Position numbers and translations under genes: made by a program
The notes under the pieces: model-generated
Databases searched by the model: none
What the model saw: only the letters and a program-made list of their open reading frames with translations
What the model was told of the DNA's origin: nothing
Shown: one piece after another, positions 35,175 to 44,354 of the stretch
Layout: each line of letters opens with the position of its first letter
Numbering within the stretch: the stretch's first letter is position 1
Assembly: GCA_024695935.1 (NCBI GenBank)
Contig: JAILHH010000025.1
Coordinates: 62,001-126,000, forward strand
Length of the DNA stretch: 64,000 nucleotides
Source of the DNA: Acetatifactor sp.
GTDB taxonomy: Bacteria; Bacillota; Clostridia; Lachnospirales; Lachnospiraceae
Direction of reading: 5' to 3'

Positions 35175-36851
35175 CTAAACCTCCATAATAATCGGCAGGA
35201 TCATGGGACGTCTCTTTGTCTTCTTCCATACGTAGTCACCTAATACATCCTTGGTGGAAGACTTGAGTTTCCCCCAATCCGACACACCTCTCTCAATGAG
35301 ATTTTCTACAGTATCATTCACTACAATTCTGGCCTCTTCCATTAATTCGTCGGCCTCTTTAACATATACAAAACCGCGGCTTACTATGTCAGGACCTGCT
35401 GCAAGCATACCGCTGTATTTGTCCAGACTCATTACCACTATCAGAATACCGTCCTCCGCAAGATGCTGACGGTCTCTGAGGACTACATTTCCAACGTCGC
35501 CCACTCCAAGGCCATCCACCAGGATCGCACCCGTGGGAACTTTTCCGTTTATCCTTGCGCTCTCCTCCGACAGTTCAAGCACATCTCCGGAGGAAAGTAT
35601 GAAAATATTCTCCTTTTGGATGCCGAGACTCTCTGCTATCTTGCCCTGAGCCTTTAAATGCTTGTACTCTCCGTGGACGGGAACAGAATATTTGGGATGC
35701 ACCAGGGTGTAGATAAGCTTTATCTCCTCCTGGCAGGCGTGTCCGGATACGTGGGCATCCTGGAATACCACCTCTGCTCCCTTTCTCAAAAGCTCGTTTA
35801 TGATCTTTGTGACGGGCTTTTCGTTTCCGGGGATGGGATTGGATGAAAAGATTACCGTGTCCCCGGGGCCTATGGTGATCTTTTTATGCATATTATTGGC
35901 CATTCGGCTGAGGGCTGCCATGCTCTCGCCCTGACTTCCGGTGGTGATGATGACCTGCTTTTCATTGGGATAATTTTTAATCTGATCGATATCCACCAAA
36001 GTATTCTCAGGGATATTGATGCAGTTTAAGTCGATGGCGGTCTCGATGATATTCACCATGCTTCGTCCTTCCACCGCAACTTTTCTGCCGAATTTATAAG
36101 CTGTATTAATGATCTGCTGAACTCTGTCCACGTTTGAGGCAAAGGTTGCCACAAAGATTCGTGTGGACTTGTGCTCCTCAAAGAGGTTGTCAAAAACGCT
36201 GGCCAGGGTCTTTTCCGATGGAGTAAATCCCGGGCGTTCCGCATTTGTGGAGTCGCAAAGAAGGGCTAAAACACCTTTTTTCCCGATCTCTGCAAATCTC
36301 TGAAGGTCGATGGCGTCACCGTAAACAGGTGTGTAATCAACCTTGAAATCTCCCGTGTGAACCACAGTTCCCGCAGGGGAATAAATGGCAAGGGCCGCAG
36401 CATCCACGATACTGTGGTTGGTCTTTATGAACTCGATTCTGAACTGCCCAAGGTTTATGGACTGGCCGAATTTTATGACCTTTCTCTTTACGGACTTGGT
36501 CATACCGTGCTCATCAAGCTTGTGCTCTATGATACCCATGGTAAGTCTGGTTGCATACACAGGCACGTTTACATCCCTTAATACATAGGGCAGTGCGCCG
36601 ATGTGATCCTCGTGTCCGTGGGTGATGACAAAGCCCTTTACTCTGTCAATATTATCCTTTAAATATGTTACATCGGGGATCACCAGGTCTATTCCCAGCA
36701 TATCATCATCAGGGAAAGACAATCCGCAATCCACCACAATAATACTGTCCTCGTACTCGAAGGCAGTAATGTTCATACCGATCTGCTCCAAACCGCCGAG
36801 AGGTATGATCTTCAGCTTTGAAGCACTGTTATTCTCTTTTTTTGTTTTCAA
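35175..36851 (-). CDS. rnj: Ribonuclease J
   Basis: A 558-residue metallo-beta-lactamase/beta-CASP ribonuclease that acts as both 5'-3' exonuclease and endonuclease on RNA. The zinc motif HGHEDHIGALPYVL (near residue 76), the HTGDFK motif, the beta-CASP segment ITTGSQGESMAALSRMANNMHK and SGHACQEE/VPVHGEYKHL are all present. The C-terminal extension expected of RNase J follows. Whether it is J1 or J2 cannot be settled here. It heads the operon rnj-ylbF-mltG-like-trmR-trhP, with gaps of 4, 21, 22 and 0 bases. The 140-base gap upstream shows no clear terminator. Confidence 0.96.
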   Translation of the reverse strand: MKTKKENNSASKLKIIPLGGLEQIGMNITAFEYEDSIIVVDCGLSFPDDDMLGIDLVIPDVTYLKDNIDRVKGFVITHGHEDHIGALPYVLRDVNVPVYATRLTMGIIEHKLDEHGMTKSVKRKVIKFGQSINLGQFRIEFIKTNHSIVDAAALAIYSPAGTVVHTGDFKVDYTPVYGDAIDLQRFAEIGKKGVLALLCDSTNAERPGFTPSEKTLASVFDNLFEEHKSTRIFVATFASNVDRVQQIINTAYKFGRKVAVEGRSMVNIIETAIDLNCINIPENTLVDIDQIKNYPNEKQVIITTGSQGESMAALSRMANNMHKKITIGPGDTVIFSSNPIPGNEKPVTKIINELLRKGAEVVFQDAHVSGHACQEEIKLIYTLVHPKYSVPVHGEYKHLKAQGKIAESLGIQKENIFILSSGDVLELSEESARINGKVPTGAILVDGLGVGDVGNVVLRDRQHLAEDGILIVVMSLDKYSGMLAAGPDIVSRGFVYVKEADELMEEARIVVNDTVENLIERGVSDWGKLKSSTKDVLGDYVWKKTKRRPMILPIIMEV

Positions 36852-36991
36852 ATATTTACCTCGTTTCTGTTATTTTAATTCACGTAAGTTGATAAGTTAG
36901 TTTTAAAGCCGGTCATGGACTCTTCACTTTAATCATTCTCAAATCAAAATTTCAGTGTCATGCCTGCCTCATTTAAATAAATAGGGCACCC

Positions 36992-37258
36992 CTATATTAA
37001 ATCCACATCATCCAGCATATCGGAAAATACGCCCGCAACGGCGTTAAGCTCCTCGTCATCCGTTACGATCTCGTAAAGAGCTTCCTCCTCGCCATCCTCT
37101 GAAGTATCCTTGAGAATCATGGCCTCTCCGTCTTCATCCTCGGAGTCGGTCACAAGTATATAGTTAAATCCACCGATACGGGTCTGCTCCAGCACATAAA
37201 AATCCACCGGCTCTCCGTTTTCCTCAGGTGTAAATGTTATCTTCTCAAGTTCTGCCAT
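36992..37258 (-). CDS. DUF1292 acidic protein (YrzB-like)
   Basis: An 88-residue very acidic protein (ITFTPEENGEPVDFYVLEQTRIGGFNYILVTDSEDEDGEAMILKDTS, EEEALYEIVTDDEEL) of the DUF1292 family. The Bacillus homolog YrzB lies in the same order after yrzL and yrrK. Function is unknown. It starts 11 bases after ruvX and is the last gene of the mtaB-ireB-ruvX unit. Confidence 0.9.
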   Translation of the reverse strand: MAELEKITFTPEENGEPVDFYVLEQTRIGGFNYILVTDSEDEDGEAMILKDTSEDGEEEALYEIVTDDEELNAVAGVFSDMLDDVDLI

Positions 37259-37269
37259 TTTTTCTCCAA

Positions 37270-37707
37270 TCAGTCTCTGTCTTTTGTATTCTCACGGTTA
37301 TTAAGATAATCTGTCAGGATTATCTGTGCCGCTATCATATCCACATATTGTTTGTGATCACTCTTTTTAATGCCGGCTTCGTCCATGATCTCGTCCGCTT
37401 CCACGGTAGTGAGTCTCTCATCCATCATCACCACTTTAAGGCCGGTCCTGCGCTCCAATTTGTCCTTAAACTCCATGGTGGCATCCACCCTGAACCCCTC
37501 TGTGCCGTCCATGTTCTTTGGAAGACCCAGGACTATGAGCTCCACATCATTTTCCACTATTATCTCTTCAATACGCGCAAGAGTCCTGCGGAGTTTGTTC
37601 TCCTCTTTGCGGCGTACTATCTCAAGACCCTGTGCCGTGATCTGCAAAGGATCCGTAAGCGCTACTCCTACGGTCTTTGAACCGTAATCAAGCCCCATTA
37701 TTCTCAT
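37270..37707 (-). CDS. ruvX: YqgF/RuvX-family putative Holliday junction resolvase
   Basis: A 145-residue RNase H-fold protein. It has IMGLDYGSKTVGVALTDPL at the N-terminus, VELIVLGLPKNMDGTEG in the middle, and DERLTTVEADEIM plus VDMIAAQIILTDYL at the end, the standard YqgF motifs with acidic catalytic residues. Members are implicated in Holliday junction resolution and in pre-16S rRNA 5'-end maturation. It lies 39 bases after ireB and 11 bases before the DUF1292 gene, an order conserved in Firmicutes. Confidence 0.94.
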   Translation of the reverse strand: MRIMGLDYGSKTVGVALTDPLQITAQGLEIVRRKEENKLRRTLARIEEIIVENDVELIVLGLPKNMDGTEGFRVDATMEFKDKLERRTGLKVVMMDERLTTVEADEIMDEAGIKKSDHKQYVDMIAAQIILTDYLNNRENTKDRD

Positions 37708-37746
37708 ATCGATGGTCTAACCTTTCCGAAACAGCGCCAGAACCTT

Positions 37747-38010
37747 TTATTTCCAGTTATGGCTCTTGATATACTCTGTCAAAAGCTCCTCCACAAGCTC
37801 ATCTCTCTCGACCTTCATGATAAGGCTTCTTGCACCCTTATGACTTGTGATATAAGTGGGGTCACCACTCATTATATATCCCACCACCTGATTAACCGGA
37901 TTATAACCCTTTTCAACAAGGGCTTCGTACACGGTAGACAATACAAGCTTGGCGCTGGTCTCTGTGTCTGTCTCTACCTTAAAATATTGTGTGTTTCCCA
38001 AATCTGCCAT
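37747..38010 (-). CDS. ireB: IreB-family regulatory phosphoprotein
   Basis: An 87-residue protein ([76 protein letters not shown]) of the IreB/YrzL (DUF965) family. In Enterococcus IreB is phosphorylated by the Ser/Thr kinase IreK and lowers cephalosporin resistance. The segment [13 protein letters not shown] holds the threonines expected to be phosphorylated. The start at 38010 was chosen because GGAGG lies just upstream; an ATG nine codons earlier has no such site. The kinase gene is not in this window. Confidence 0.93.
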   Translation of the reverse strand: MADLGNTQYFKVETDTETSAKLVLSTVYEALVEKGYNPVNQVVGYIMSGDPTYITSHKGARSLIMKVERDELVEELLTEYIKSHNWK

Positions 38011-38063
38011 GCCGTAACCTCCTGCTTCTCTTAACATTATGATAAAACATCAACGGGCAAAAT

Positions 38064-39455
38064 TCAACGAATAATCTGCCCTAAAAGGACTTCTTCCATT
38101 AAGAATTCCTTAATTTTACATAAAATCAAGTCCCCGGAATGAATATCTCCGTCATCCTCCACGGCAACCTTCACATAATCCGCGGTATGACCCACAAAGC
38201 AGTTTTTGCCTGCGATCTTTTTTTCCTCCTCAAAAAGCACAAGAGCCGTTCCTCCAATGTACTTTTCCCTGAACTTCTTTGAATGCCTTGCCGTCATATC
38301 CAGGAGAATATCGCTCCTTGAAGCCTTTAACTCATCCGGCACCTGATCCGGCATAATCGCCGCACGGGTTCCCGCTCTCTTTGAGTATTTAAACACATGC
38401 ATTTCATAGAATTCGATGTCTTCGAGGAATGCTCTGCTTTCCTCAAATTCCCTCTCATCCTCTCCGGGAAATCCCACAATCACGTCTGTGGTGATGGCAG
38501 GTCTGTCAAAATATTTCCTGAGAAGCTCTACGCTTTCTTTGTACTCCTTTGCGGTATAGTGCCGGTTCATGCGCTTTAAGGTGTCGTCGCATCCGCTCTG
38601 CAGGGAGAGATGGAAATGGGGACAGATGGTCTTTAACGCCGCAAGGCGCTTTGCGTTTTCCTCCGTGACGATCCTGGGTTCTAAGGAACCGAGCCTCAGC
38701 CTCTTAAGCCCATCTATTTTATCGACCATCTCGCACAGATCGATAAGCTTTCCCTCGCCTTTATAATCTCCTGTCTGATTATAATTTTCATCAAAGTCTA
38801 TTCCATAGGAACTGATATGGATACCTGTAAGCACCACCTCGATGTATCCTGCTTTTACAACGGTCTTTATCTCATCTATTATGTCCTCGGCTTTTCTGGA
38901 CCTGACTCTTCCTCTGGCAAAAGGGATCAGACAGTAGGAGCAGAACTGGTTGCATCCGTCCTGTATCTTGATGTAGGCCCTTTGGTGCTCCGCAGTCTTT
39001 TCGATATGCATTTCCTCGTACTCATTTGTATGATTTATGTCGATGACCGTGGTGCCGTCAAGGGTCTTGTCCGGATTTTCCCCGAGACCGCTTTTGAAAT
39101 TGTCCTTTTTCTCAAGATACTCAAATAAAATGGGCACGATATCTTTTTTTCTGTTGTTTCCTATTGCAAGGTCAATTGCGGGATCTTTTTCCACATCCTT
39201 TAATCCCGTCTGGACATAGCATCCCACTGCAACCACCACTGCATCGGGGTTTTTCTGCTTTGCTTTGTGCAGCATCTGACGGCTTTTTCTGTCAGCAGTA
39301 TTCGTGACCGTACAAGTATTTATGATATAAATATCCGCATTTTCGTCAAAAGGTACAATGGTAAAGCCCTTTTCCTGTAAAACCTGTTGCATATAGTCGA
39401 GTTCATAGGAATTGGTCTTGCAACCAAGATTATGTAATGCTACCTTTTTTTCCAT
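38064..39455 (-). CDS. mtaB: tRNA t6A37 methylthiotransferase MtaB
   Basis: A 463-residue radical-SAM methylthiotransferase that converts t6A37 in tRNA to ms2t6A. The N-terminal auxiliary cluster cysteines are visible (HNLGCKTN, INTCTVT, VAVGCYVQ), the radical-SAM motif is DGCNQFCSYCLIPFARG, and a TRAM-like RNA-binding region closes the protein. The N-terminal spacing fits MtaB (YqeV) rather than MiaB or RimO. It is the first gene of a four-gene unit with ireB, ruvX and DUF1292; its promoter is probably in the 105-base gap shared with the divergent HPr-like gene. Confidence 0.95.
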   Translation of the reverse strand: MEKKVALHNLGCKTNSYELDYMQQVLQEKGFTIVPFDENADIYIINTCTVTNTADRKSRQMLHKAKQKNPDAVVVAVGCYVQTGLKDVEKDPAIDLAIGNNRKKDIVPILFEYLEKKDNFKSGLGENPDKTLDGTTVIDINHTNEYEEMHIEKTAEHQRAYIKIQDGCNQFCSYCLIPFARGRVRSRKAEDIIDEIKTVVKAGYIEVVLTGIHISSYGIDFDENYNQTGDYKGEGKLIDLCEMVDKIDGLKRLRLGSLEPRIVTEENAKRLAALKTICPHFHLSLQSGCDDTLKRMNRHYTAKEYKESVELLRKYFDRPAITTDVIVGFPGEDEREFEESRAFLEDIEFYEMHVFKYSKRAGTRAAIMPDQVPDELKASRSDILLDMTARHSKKFREKYIGGTALVLFEEEKKIAGKNCFVGHTADYVKVAVEDDGDIHSGDLILCKIKEFLMEEVLLGQIIR

Positions 39456-39486
39456 TTCTTACCTCTTTTTTGTTATGTTTTTCTCC

Positions 39487-39515
39487 TTGACTTTTGTTCG
39501 GTTACTCGTTAATAT
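39487..39515 (+). promoter_or_regulatory. Promoter of the HPr-like gene
   Basis: TTGACT (39487-39492), 17-base spacer, TAATAT (39510-39515), 46 bases before the start codon and GGAGG. Confidence 0.82.
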
Positions 39516-39560
39516 GAGGATGAACACAGTAAACAAAAGACTAACAAGGAGGGAACAGTA

Positions 39561-39791
39561 ATGAAGACAGTTCAGATTTCTTTAAATTCAATCGATAAGG
39601 TTAAATCATTTGTAAATGATATCACCAAGTTTGATTATGATTTCGACCTTGTATCCGGAAGATACGTTATCGATGCAAAATCAATCATGGGAATCTTTAG
39701 TCTTGATCTTTCAAAGCCTATCGATCTTAACATTCACGCTGAGGATAACGTTGAAGAAATCCTTGACGTACTCAAGGCTTATACCGTTTAA
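39561..39791 (+). CDS. HPr-like protein lacking the phospho-histidine
   Basis: A 76-residue protein with the HPr fold pattern. The region around the regulatory serine of HPr is kept (AKSIMGIFSLDLS, residues 39-51), but the active-site loop with His15 (GxHARPA in true HPr) is replaced by SIDKVKSFVND, with no histidine. It therefore cannot carry phosphate from enzyme I. It might be a Ser-phosphorylated signalling relative of Crh type, which also lacks His15, or have another role. The gene has its own promoter, GGAGG site and terminator and stands between mtaB and thiI. Confidence 0.8.
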   Translation: MKTVQISLNSIDKVKSFVNDITKFDYDFDLVSGRYVIDAKSIMGIFSLDLSKPIDLNIHAEDNVEEILDVLKAYTV

Positions 39792-39839
39792 TTTATTAAC
39801 CGGTATTTTTCCAAAAGAAAATAATCATATTTATATATT

Positions 39840-39871
39840 AACAGGCTGAAGGCATACGCTTTCAGCCTGTT
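39840..39871 (+). terminator. Terminator between the HPr-like gene and thiI
   Basis: An 11-bp stem AACAGGCTGAA/TTCAGCCTGTT with a 10-base loop, followed by TTCTATT on the plus strand. It lies between convergent genes and may serve both. Confidence 0.8.
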
Positions 39872-39885
39872 TTCTATTATCCGTG

Positions 39886-41064
39886 TTACTGAACAATTAT
39901 AAGCTCGTCTGTGTCCAATGCTGTCTGCACCAGCTCATCTATCTTTTCCTCCAGATTCTGCTCGTGGATACGGATCACGTTGGCATTGGGTTTTGTCACG
40001 GGGTGCTTTGCCACAAAGATGGTGCAGCAGTCCTCGTAAGGAAGGATGGATGTCTCATAGCTTCCGATCTTTTCGGACACTTCCACGATCTCCATCTTGT
40101 CAAAACCGATGAGAGGTCTGTAAACCGGCATCTCGCATACTTCATTTGTAGCAGCCAATGACTGCATGGTCTGGCTGGCAACCTGTCCGATACTCTCACC
40201 TGTGATAAGACCCAGGCATTCGTTTTTCTTTGCGATGGTCTCTGCGATCCTCATCATGTAACGTCTCATGATAATGGTAAGCTCGTCGTGAGGACATTTT
40301 TCGTATATATATAACTGAATATCCGTAAAGTTGATAACATGCAGATATATGGGGCCTGTGTACTGAGCCACGATCTTTGCCAGGTCCACAACCTTTTGCT
40401 TTGCTCTCTCCGATGTGTACGGGGGCGCATGGAAATAAACCGCATCGATCTTTACTCCGCGCTTTCCGATCATATATCCCGCAACGGGGGAATCGATTCC
40501 GCCGGATAACAGGAGCATGGCTTTTCCCGCTGTTCCCACAGGCATTCCGCCGGGGCCGGGGATATTGATGGAATATACGTAGATCTGGTCTCTTACTTCC
40601 ACGTTTATCATGAGCTCCGGATTGTGAACATCCACCTTCATCTCAGGGAAGGCATCAAGGATCGCCTCACCCAGATCCATGTTGATCTCCATGGAATCTA
40701 AGGGATAATTTTTTCTGGCACGGCGGGCATGAACCTTGAATGTCTTGTTCTTATCGGGATGAACCGCATCAATATATGCAACAACATCCTGTTTTAACTT
40801 GTCAAATCCCTCGTCGTGAAGGACCTTCACAGGACAGATCCAGGCGATACCGAAAACTTTTTTCAAATGGTCCACAACTTCATCATAGTCAAAGTCGCTG
40901 ACCGCATCCACATAGATTCTTCCGTCTGTCTTTCTGATCTTGAACTCACCGTCACATTTTTTTACGGCATATTTTATCTGCTGGACCAAAGCATCCTCGA
41001 ACAGATATCTGTTTTTTCCTTTTATACCGATCTCGGCATATTTTATCAAAAATGATGTAAACAT
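39886..41064 (-). CDS. thiI: tRNA 4-thiouridine synthase
   Basis: A 392-residue ThiI. The N-terminal ferredoxin-like and THUMP domains (residues 1-165), then the PP-loop ATPase (KAMLLLSGGIDSPVAGYMIGKRG near 180) and the C-terminal AANH region (GLITGESIGQVASQTMQSLAATNE) are present. The rhodanese extension of E. coli ThiI is absent, as in most Firmicutes. The enzyme adenylates U8 of tRNA and inserts sulfur supplied by a cysteine desulfurase; such a gene lies upstream at 42.9-44.1 kb, separated by a membrane protein gene. Confidence 0.96.
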   Translation of the reverse strand: MFTSFLIKYAEIGIKGKNRYLFEDALVQQIKYAVKKCDGEFKIRKTDGRIYVDAVSDFDYDEVVDHLKKVFGIAWICPVKVLHDEGFDKLKQDVVAYIDAVHPDKNKTFKVHARRARKNYPLDSMEINMDLGEAILDAFPEMKVDVHNPELMINVEVRDQIYVYSINIPGPGGMPVGTAGKAMLLLSGGIDSPVAGYMIGKRGVKIDAVYFHAPPYTSERAKQKVVDLAKIVAQYTGPIYLHVINFTDIQLYIYEKCPHDELTIIMRRYMMRIAETIAKKNECLGLITGESIGQVASQTMQSLAATNEVCEMPVYRPLIGFDKMEIVEVSEKIGSYETSILPYEDCCTIFVAKHPVTKPNANVIRIHEQNLEEKIDELVQTALDTDELIIVQ

Positions 41065-41165
41065 GATTTACCTCTTTTATGAAACACCAAAAGTTACCAT
41101 ACAGTTTTAGCAAAAAAGTGGTTTTAAGTCAACCTGAAATCTGATTGCATGCAATTGATCGATCC

Positions 41166-42881
41166 TTATTTAAGCCTGTAGATCAGATATGTGGCTCCAC
41201 TTGGCATGAGTTTTTCTTCCACAAGTTTTGGATCGTACCCCTGTATTTTCTTGAAATACTCCAGGTGCTTTTCCATCGGTATCTGAAAATCCCCACCCAC
41301 GGACACGTAATAGATCTCTTTTCCGCTTTCAAGGTATTCTGAAACATGTTCCTGCGCCTCGGGAGATGACATGAACCATCCTCCGCCCAGGATGAAATTA
41401 CCTGCGTTTTCCTTTTCATAAAGCGCAGCCTGACCCCAATAGGAATAAACCGCCGGAGCCATGATGAAGCGGCTGTCCGGTTTTTCATTGCAATAGGAAA
41501 TGATGTCCTTTTTGGTATCCTCCATTATCCTCATGCCATTCGCAGCATTTGCACAGTTTCTGTACTGCAGGATAAATGATTTACCGGAGGCAAGGATAAA
41601 TGCTACCGCAAATAAAGCAATGACTCCAGACTTAAAATATTTTACATAGTTTTTTTCATCATGGTCATTTGCAGGCGCTGTAAGGCTTATGAGTAAGAGC
41701 ATGATAATATGGCAGATTGCCATGGGAAGCATGACCCTGACAGGAAACCGCCCTATATAATACAGATATCCCCATGCCATCAGTTTCGATATTTCCAGGA
41801 TGGAAACTGCCGCAATATCAAGGATACTCTTGTTAATGATCGCAAGAAAAAGTGTAAAGGCAAATACCAAAAGGGTTATTTTTGAAAGCCCCCAGTCAAG
41901 GCTTGAGCCCAAAAACACGGATTTAATGATCGCCACAGGATCTGCAGACCTTGTATCTCTTTTTTCAAGGTACTCATTTACGTCCGTAATAAGGTCAGAG
42001 GAATTATCCCATCCATAATTAAGATAATATCTGTAGGCGTAATACTCCTCTTCGGTAATGTTGTTTTTTTCGAGGATCTCGCTGATCTCATCGGCTTCGG
42101 GGGATAAGTGGTAATCAAACCATGATGCCCTGGCACTGTTTGTGCGCAAAGCCTGCTGCCACTCGGGACTGTTATAGATCATCCGATCCGCCGTTTTGCC
42201 GACAAGAATTATACATACGGAAATAAGGAGAGCCGGAAGAACTCTTCCGACCGTGAATTTTACCACGGGCTTTTTCGCAATTAAGGAAAGCCTTAACTTG
42301 ATCACAAAAAGTGTCATAAACCCGATTATTTGAACTATTCCCATAGATTCCGGACGTACGCCGTATGCCAACAGCTCACATAAAAAGAATGCGATATAAT
42401 CTCTTTTTCTGCCGCCTCCGACTATCAGGATCACAAACCCTAACGCCGCGACGATTATTCCCAGGGTTGTATATTGGAATAACGTGTTTATCCTAAACAT
42501 TATTCCCAAAACAGAACAGCTGATGGCAAGTCTGTAAATGTATCCGGCAACATTTTTTGCTCCGGCAGTGATTCTGTTTAAAATGCCAAAACAAGTTATC
42601 ACATACAAAAACAGATTACCCAATCCATACCATGCCACTTTCGGAAACAGGTCATACAGACACTTTAGAGGAAAGACATAAAAAAATCCACCGTAGATAG
42701 TCCGAAACGACGGTGTTCCGGTAAACCATCCTGCCAGCATCCCGTTTAAAATATAATCATCATTGGTTTCATACCAAAATCCGATCCGCATATTTATAAA
42801 TGCGAACATGAAAGCGATGATGACAAACTCCGGCACGAATCTCCATTTCTTAAATTTTTCAAATCCCTGATCAAGCGACAT
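41166..42881 (-). CDS. Polytopic membrane protein of unknown function
   Basis: A 571-residue protein with about ten to twelve membrane helices (FVIIAFMFAFINMRIGFWY, NTLFQYTTLGIIVAALGFVILIV, KITLLVFAFTLFLAIINKS and others), a cytoplasmic or external helical loop around residues 230-310 and a soluble C-terminus from about 450 (APAVYSYWGQAALYEKENAGNFILGGGWFM). The pattern resembles the GT-C type glycosyltransferase or wall-polymer membrane proteins of Lachnospiraceae, with an early ETNDDYIL segment reminiscent of the acidic first-loop motif of GT-C enzymes; that is only a suggestion. It is 13 bases from the cysteine desulfurase gene and splits the usual nifS-thiI pair. Confidence 0.75.
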   Translation of the reverse strand: MSLDQGFEKFKKWRFVPEFVIIAFMFAFINMRIGFWYETNDDYILNGMLAGWFTGTPSFRTIYGGFFYVFPLKCLYDLFPKVAWYGLGNLFLYVITCFGILNRITAGAKNVAGYIYRLAISCSVLGIMFRINTLFQYTTLGIIVAALGFVILIVGGGRKRDYIAFFLCELLAYGVRPESMGIVQIIGFMTLFVIKLRLSLIAKKPVVKFTVGRVLPALLISVCIILVGKTADRMIYNSPEWQQALRTNSARASWFDYHLSPEADEISEILEKNNITEEEYYAYRYYLNYGWDNSSDLITDVNEYLEKRDTRSADPVAIIKSVFLGSSLDWGLSKITLLVFAFTLFLAIINKSILDIAAVSILEISKLMAWGYLYYIGRFPVRVMLPMAICHIIMLLLISLTAPANDHDEKNYVKYFKSGVIALFAVAFILASGKSFILQYRNCANAANGMRIMEDTKKDIISYCNEKPDSRFIMAPAVYSYWGQAALYEKENAGNFILGGGWFMSSPEAQEHVSEYLESGKEIYYVSVGGDFQIPMEKHLEYFKKIQGYDPKLVEEKLMPSGATYLIYRLK

Positions 42882-42894
42882 TTGTCTCTCCTGT

Positions 42895-44079
42895 TTAGTG
42901 GCGAGTGTATTTTCTGAGAACCGGCACCCGGTTTTTTATAATTTCCAAAGCTGTGTCTATATCCTGCTCTGTGGTAAATACCGAAAAACTGAGACGTATT
43001 GTTGATTCCAGACCGACCTTGTCTATTCCCATGGCTGTAAGCGTGGCGGAAGGCTGGGGCTTGTGGGAGGAGCATGCGCTTCCCGCAGAAACATATATGC
43101 CCTCATCCTCCATGGTGTGGAGCATTACCTCACTTCTTACTCCCCGGACAGAAAGGCTCACTATGTGGGGCGCGGTCTCGCGGAGGGATTCCAAATCCGA
43201 CTTTCCATCCGGCAACCCGTTGATCACCATATCCTCAAGTCCAAGAGAAACTATGCCGTCGATAAATCTCTTTTTTAAAGAGTATAATCTCTCGATATCT
43301 TCATCATATCTGTCATAAAGCATCTTTGCAGCAAGCGCCATACCTGCGATGCCGGGAACATTTTCAGTGCCGCTCCTTAGTCCTTCCTGCTGCCCGCCAC
43401 CGAATATGATGGGCTTTATCTTTATCTTTTCATTTATATATAGGAAACCAACGCCCTTTGGTCCGTGGATCTTGTGCCCGCTTACGGACAAAAGGTCGAT
43501 GTTCATCTTCTTTGGTCTGATGATATCTTTTCCATATCCCTGCACGGCATCCACATGAAAGATTATATCCTTATCCATCTTTTTTATAAGGGCACCGGCC
43601 TCGGCTATGGGCATGCGGCTACCCACTTCATTGTTGGTATGCATGATGGATACCAATATGGTCTCGGGGGTGATGGCTTTTTCCAGATCCTCAAGCCTGA
43701 TCCTGCCGGAGGGGTCCACGGGCAGATATGTGACGCTAAATCCCTGCTCCTCCAGATAGTGCATGGTATTTAAGATCGCGGGATGCTCTACCGCTGTGGT
43801 GATAAGGTGCATTCCCTTTCTCTTATTTGCGAGAGCGCAGCCAATGAGTGCCAGATTGTCAGACTCGGTTCCGCCGGATGTAAAGAGGATCTCCTTTGCA
43901 TTTACTTTTAATGTGGAAGCGATGGTCTCCGTAGCAGCCTTTACAGCTTTTTCCGCCTCGAATCCGCACTCGTGCATGCTGGAGGGATTTCCGTACTCTT
44001 CCGTCATTTTCTTTGAAACAATGGCAGCCACCTCGTCAAAGGCCTTAGTTGTCGCCGAATTATCAAGATATATTCCCAT
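42895..44079 (-). CDS. Cysteine desulfurase (NifS/IscS family)
   Basis: A 394-residue pyridoxal-phosphate enzyme that takes sulfur from cysteine. The PLP lysine lies in VSGHKIHGPKGVGFLYI, the substrate-sulfur cysteine in SAGSACSSHKPQPS, and the N-terminal YLDNSATTKAFDEV and SGGTESDNLALIGCA motifs are standard. The short insertion near the active cysteine fits the NifS/IscS class rather than SufS. With thiI downstream on the same strand it is the likely sulfur donor for 4-thiouridine; a membrane protein gene intervenes. Confidence 0.95.
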   Translation of the reverse strand: MGIYLDNSATTKAFDEVAAIVSKKMTEEYGNPSSMHECGFEAEKAVKAATETIASTLKVNAKEILFTSGGTESDNLALIGCALANKRKGMHLITTAVEHPAILNTMHYLEEQGFSVTYLPVDPSGRIRLEDLEKAITPETILVSIMHTNNEVGSRMPIAEAGALIKKMDKDIIFHVDAVQGYGKDIIRPKKMNIDLLSVSGHKIHGPKGVGFLYINEKIKIKPIIFGGGQQEGLRSGTENVPGIAGMALAAKMLYDRYDEDIERLYSLKKRFIDGIVSLGLEDMVINGLPDGKSDLESLRETAPHIVSLSVRGVRSEVMLHTMEDEGIYVSAGSACSSHKPQPSATLTAMGIDKVGLESTIRLSFSVFTTEQDIDTALEIIKNRVPVLRKYTRH

Positions 44080-44269
44080 TTTTATCTCCGTTTATAAACA
44101 TTCATTAAAAAACGACCATTATCCTGTCATTTTTTCTCTGCCTTCACAAAAACAAATCTCATCGCAGTGGTAATAACCCTTGCAGTGCCTATTATACTAC
44201 GTTTTCAACTTAAAAAAGTATATACATATAAAGGTTTTTTGTAAAGCGGACTTTATCGTTAAGGATACA

Positions 44270-44298
44270 TTGATTTTTCGCATATAAGAGATTAAAAT
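44270..44298 (+). promoter_or_regulatory. Promoter of the aquaporin gene
   Basis: TTGATT (44270-44275), 17-base spacer, TAAAAT (44293-44298), 56 bases before the chosen start codon. Confidence 0.75.
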
Positions 44299-44354
44299 AT
44301 AGATGGTGTATGAGCACCGTAAATCACAAATATATTAAGGGAGGATTTTTACAA

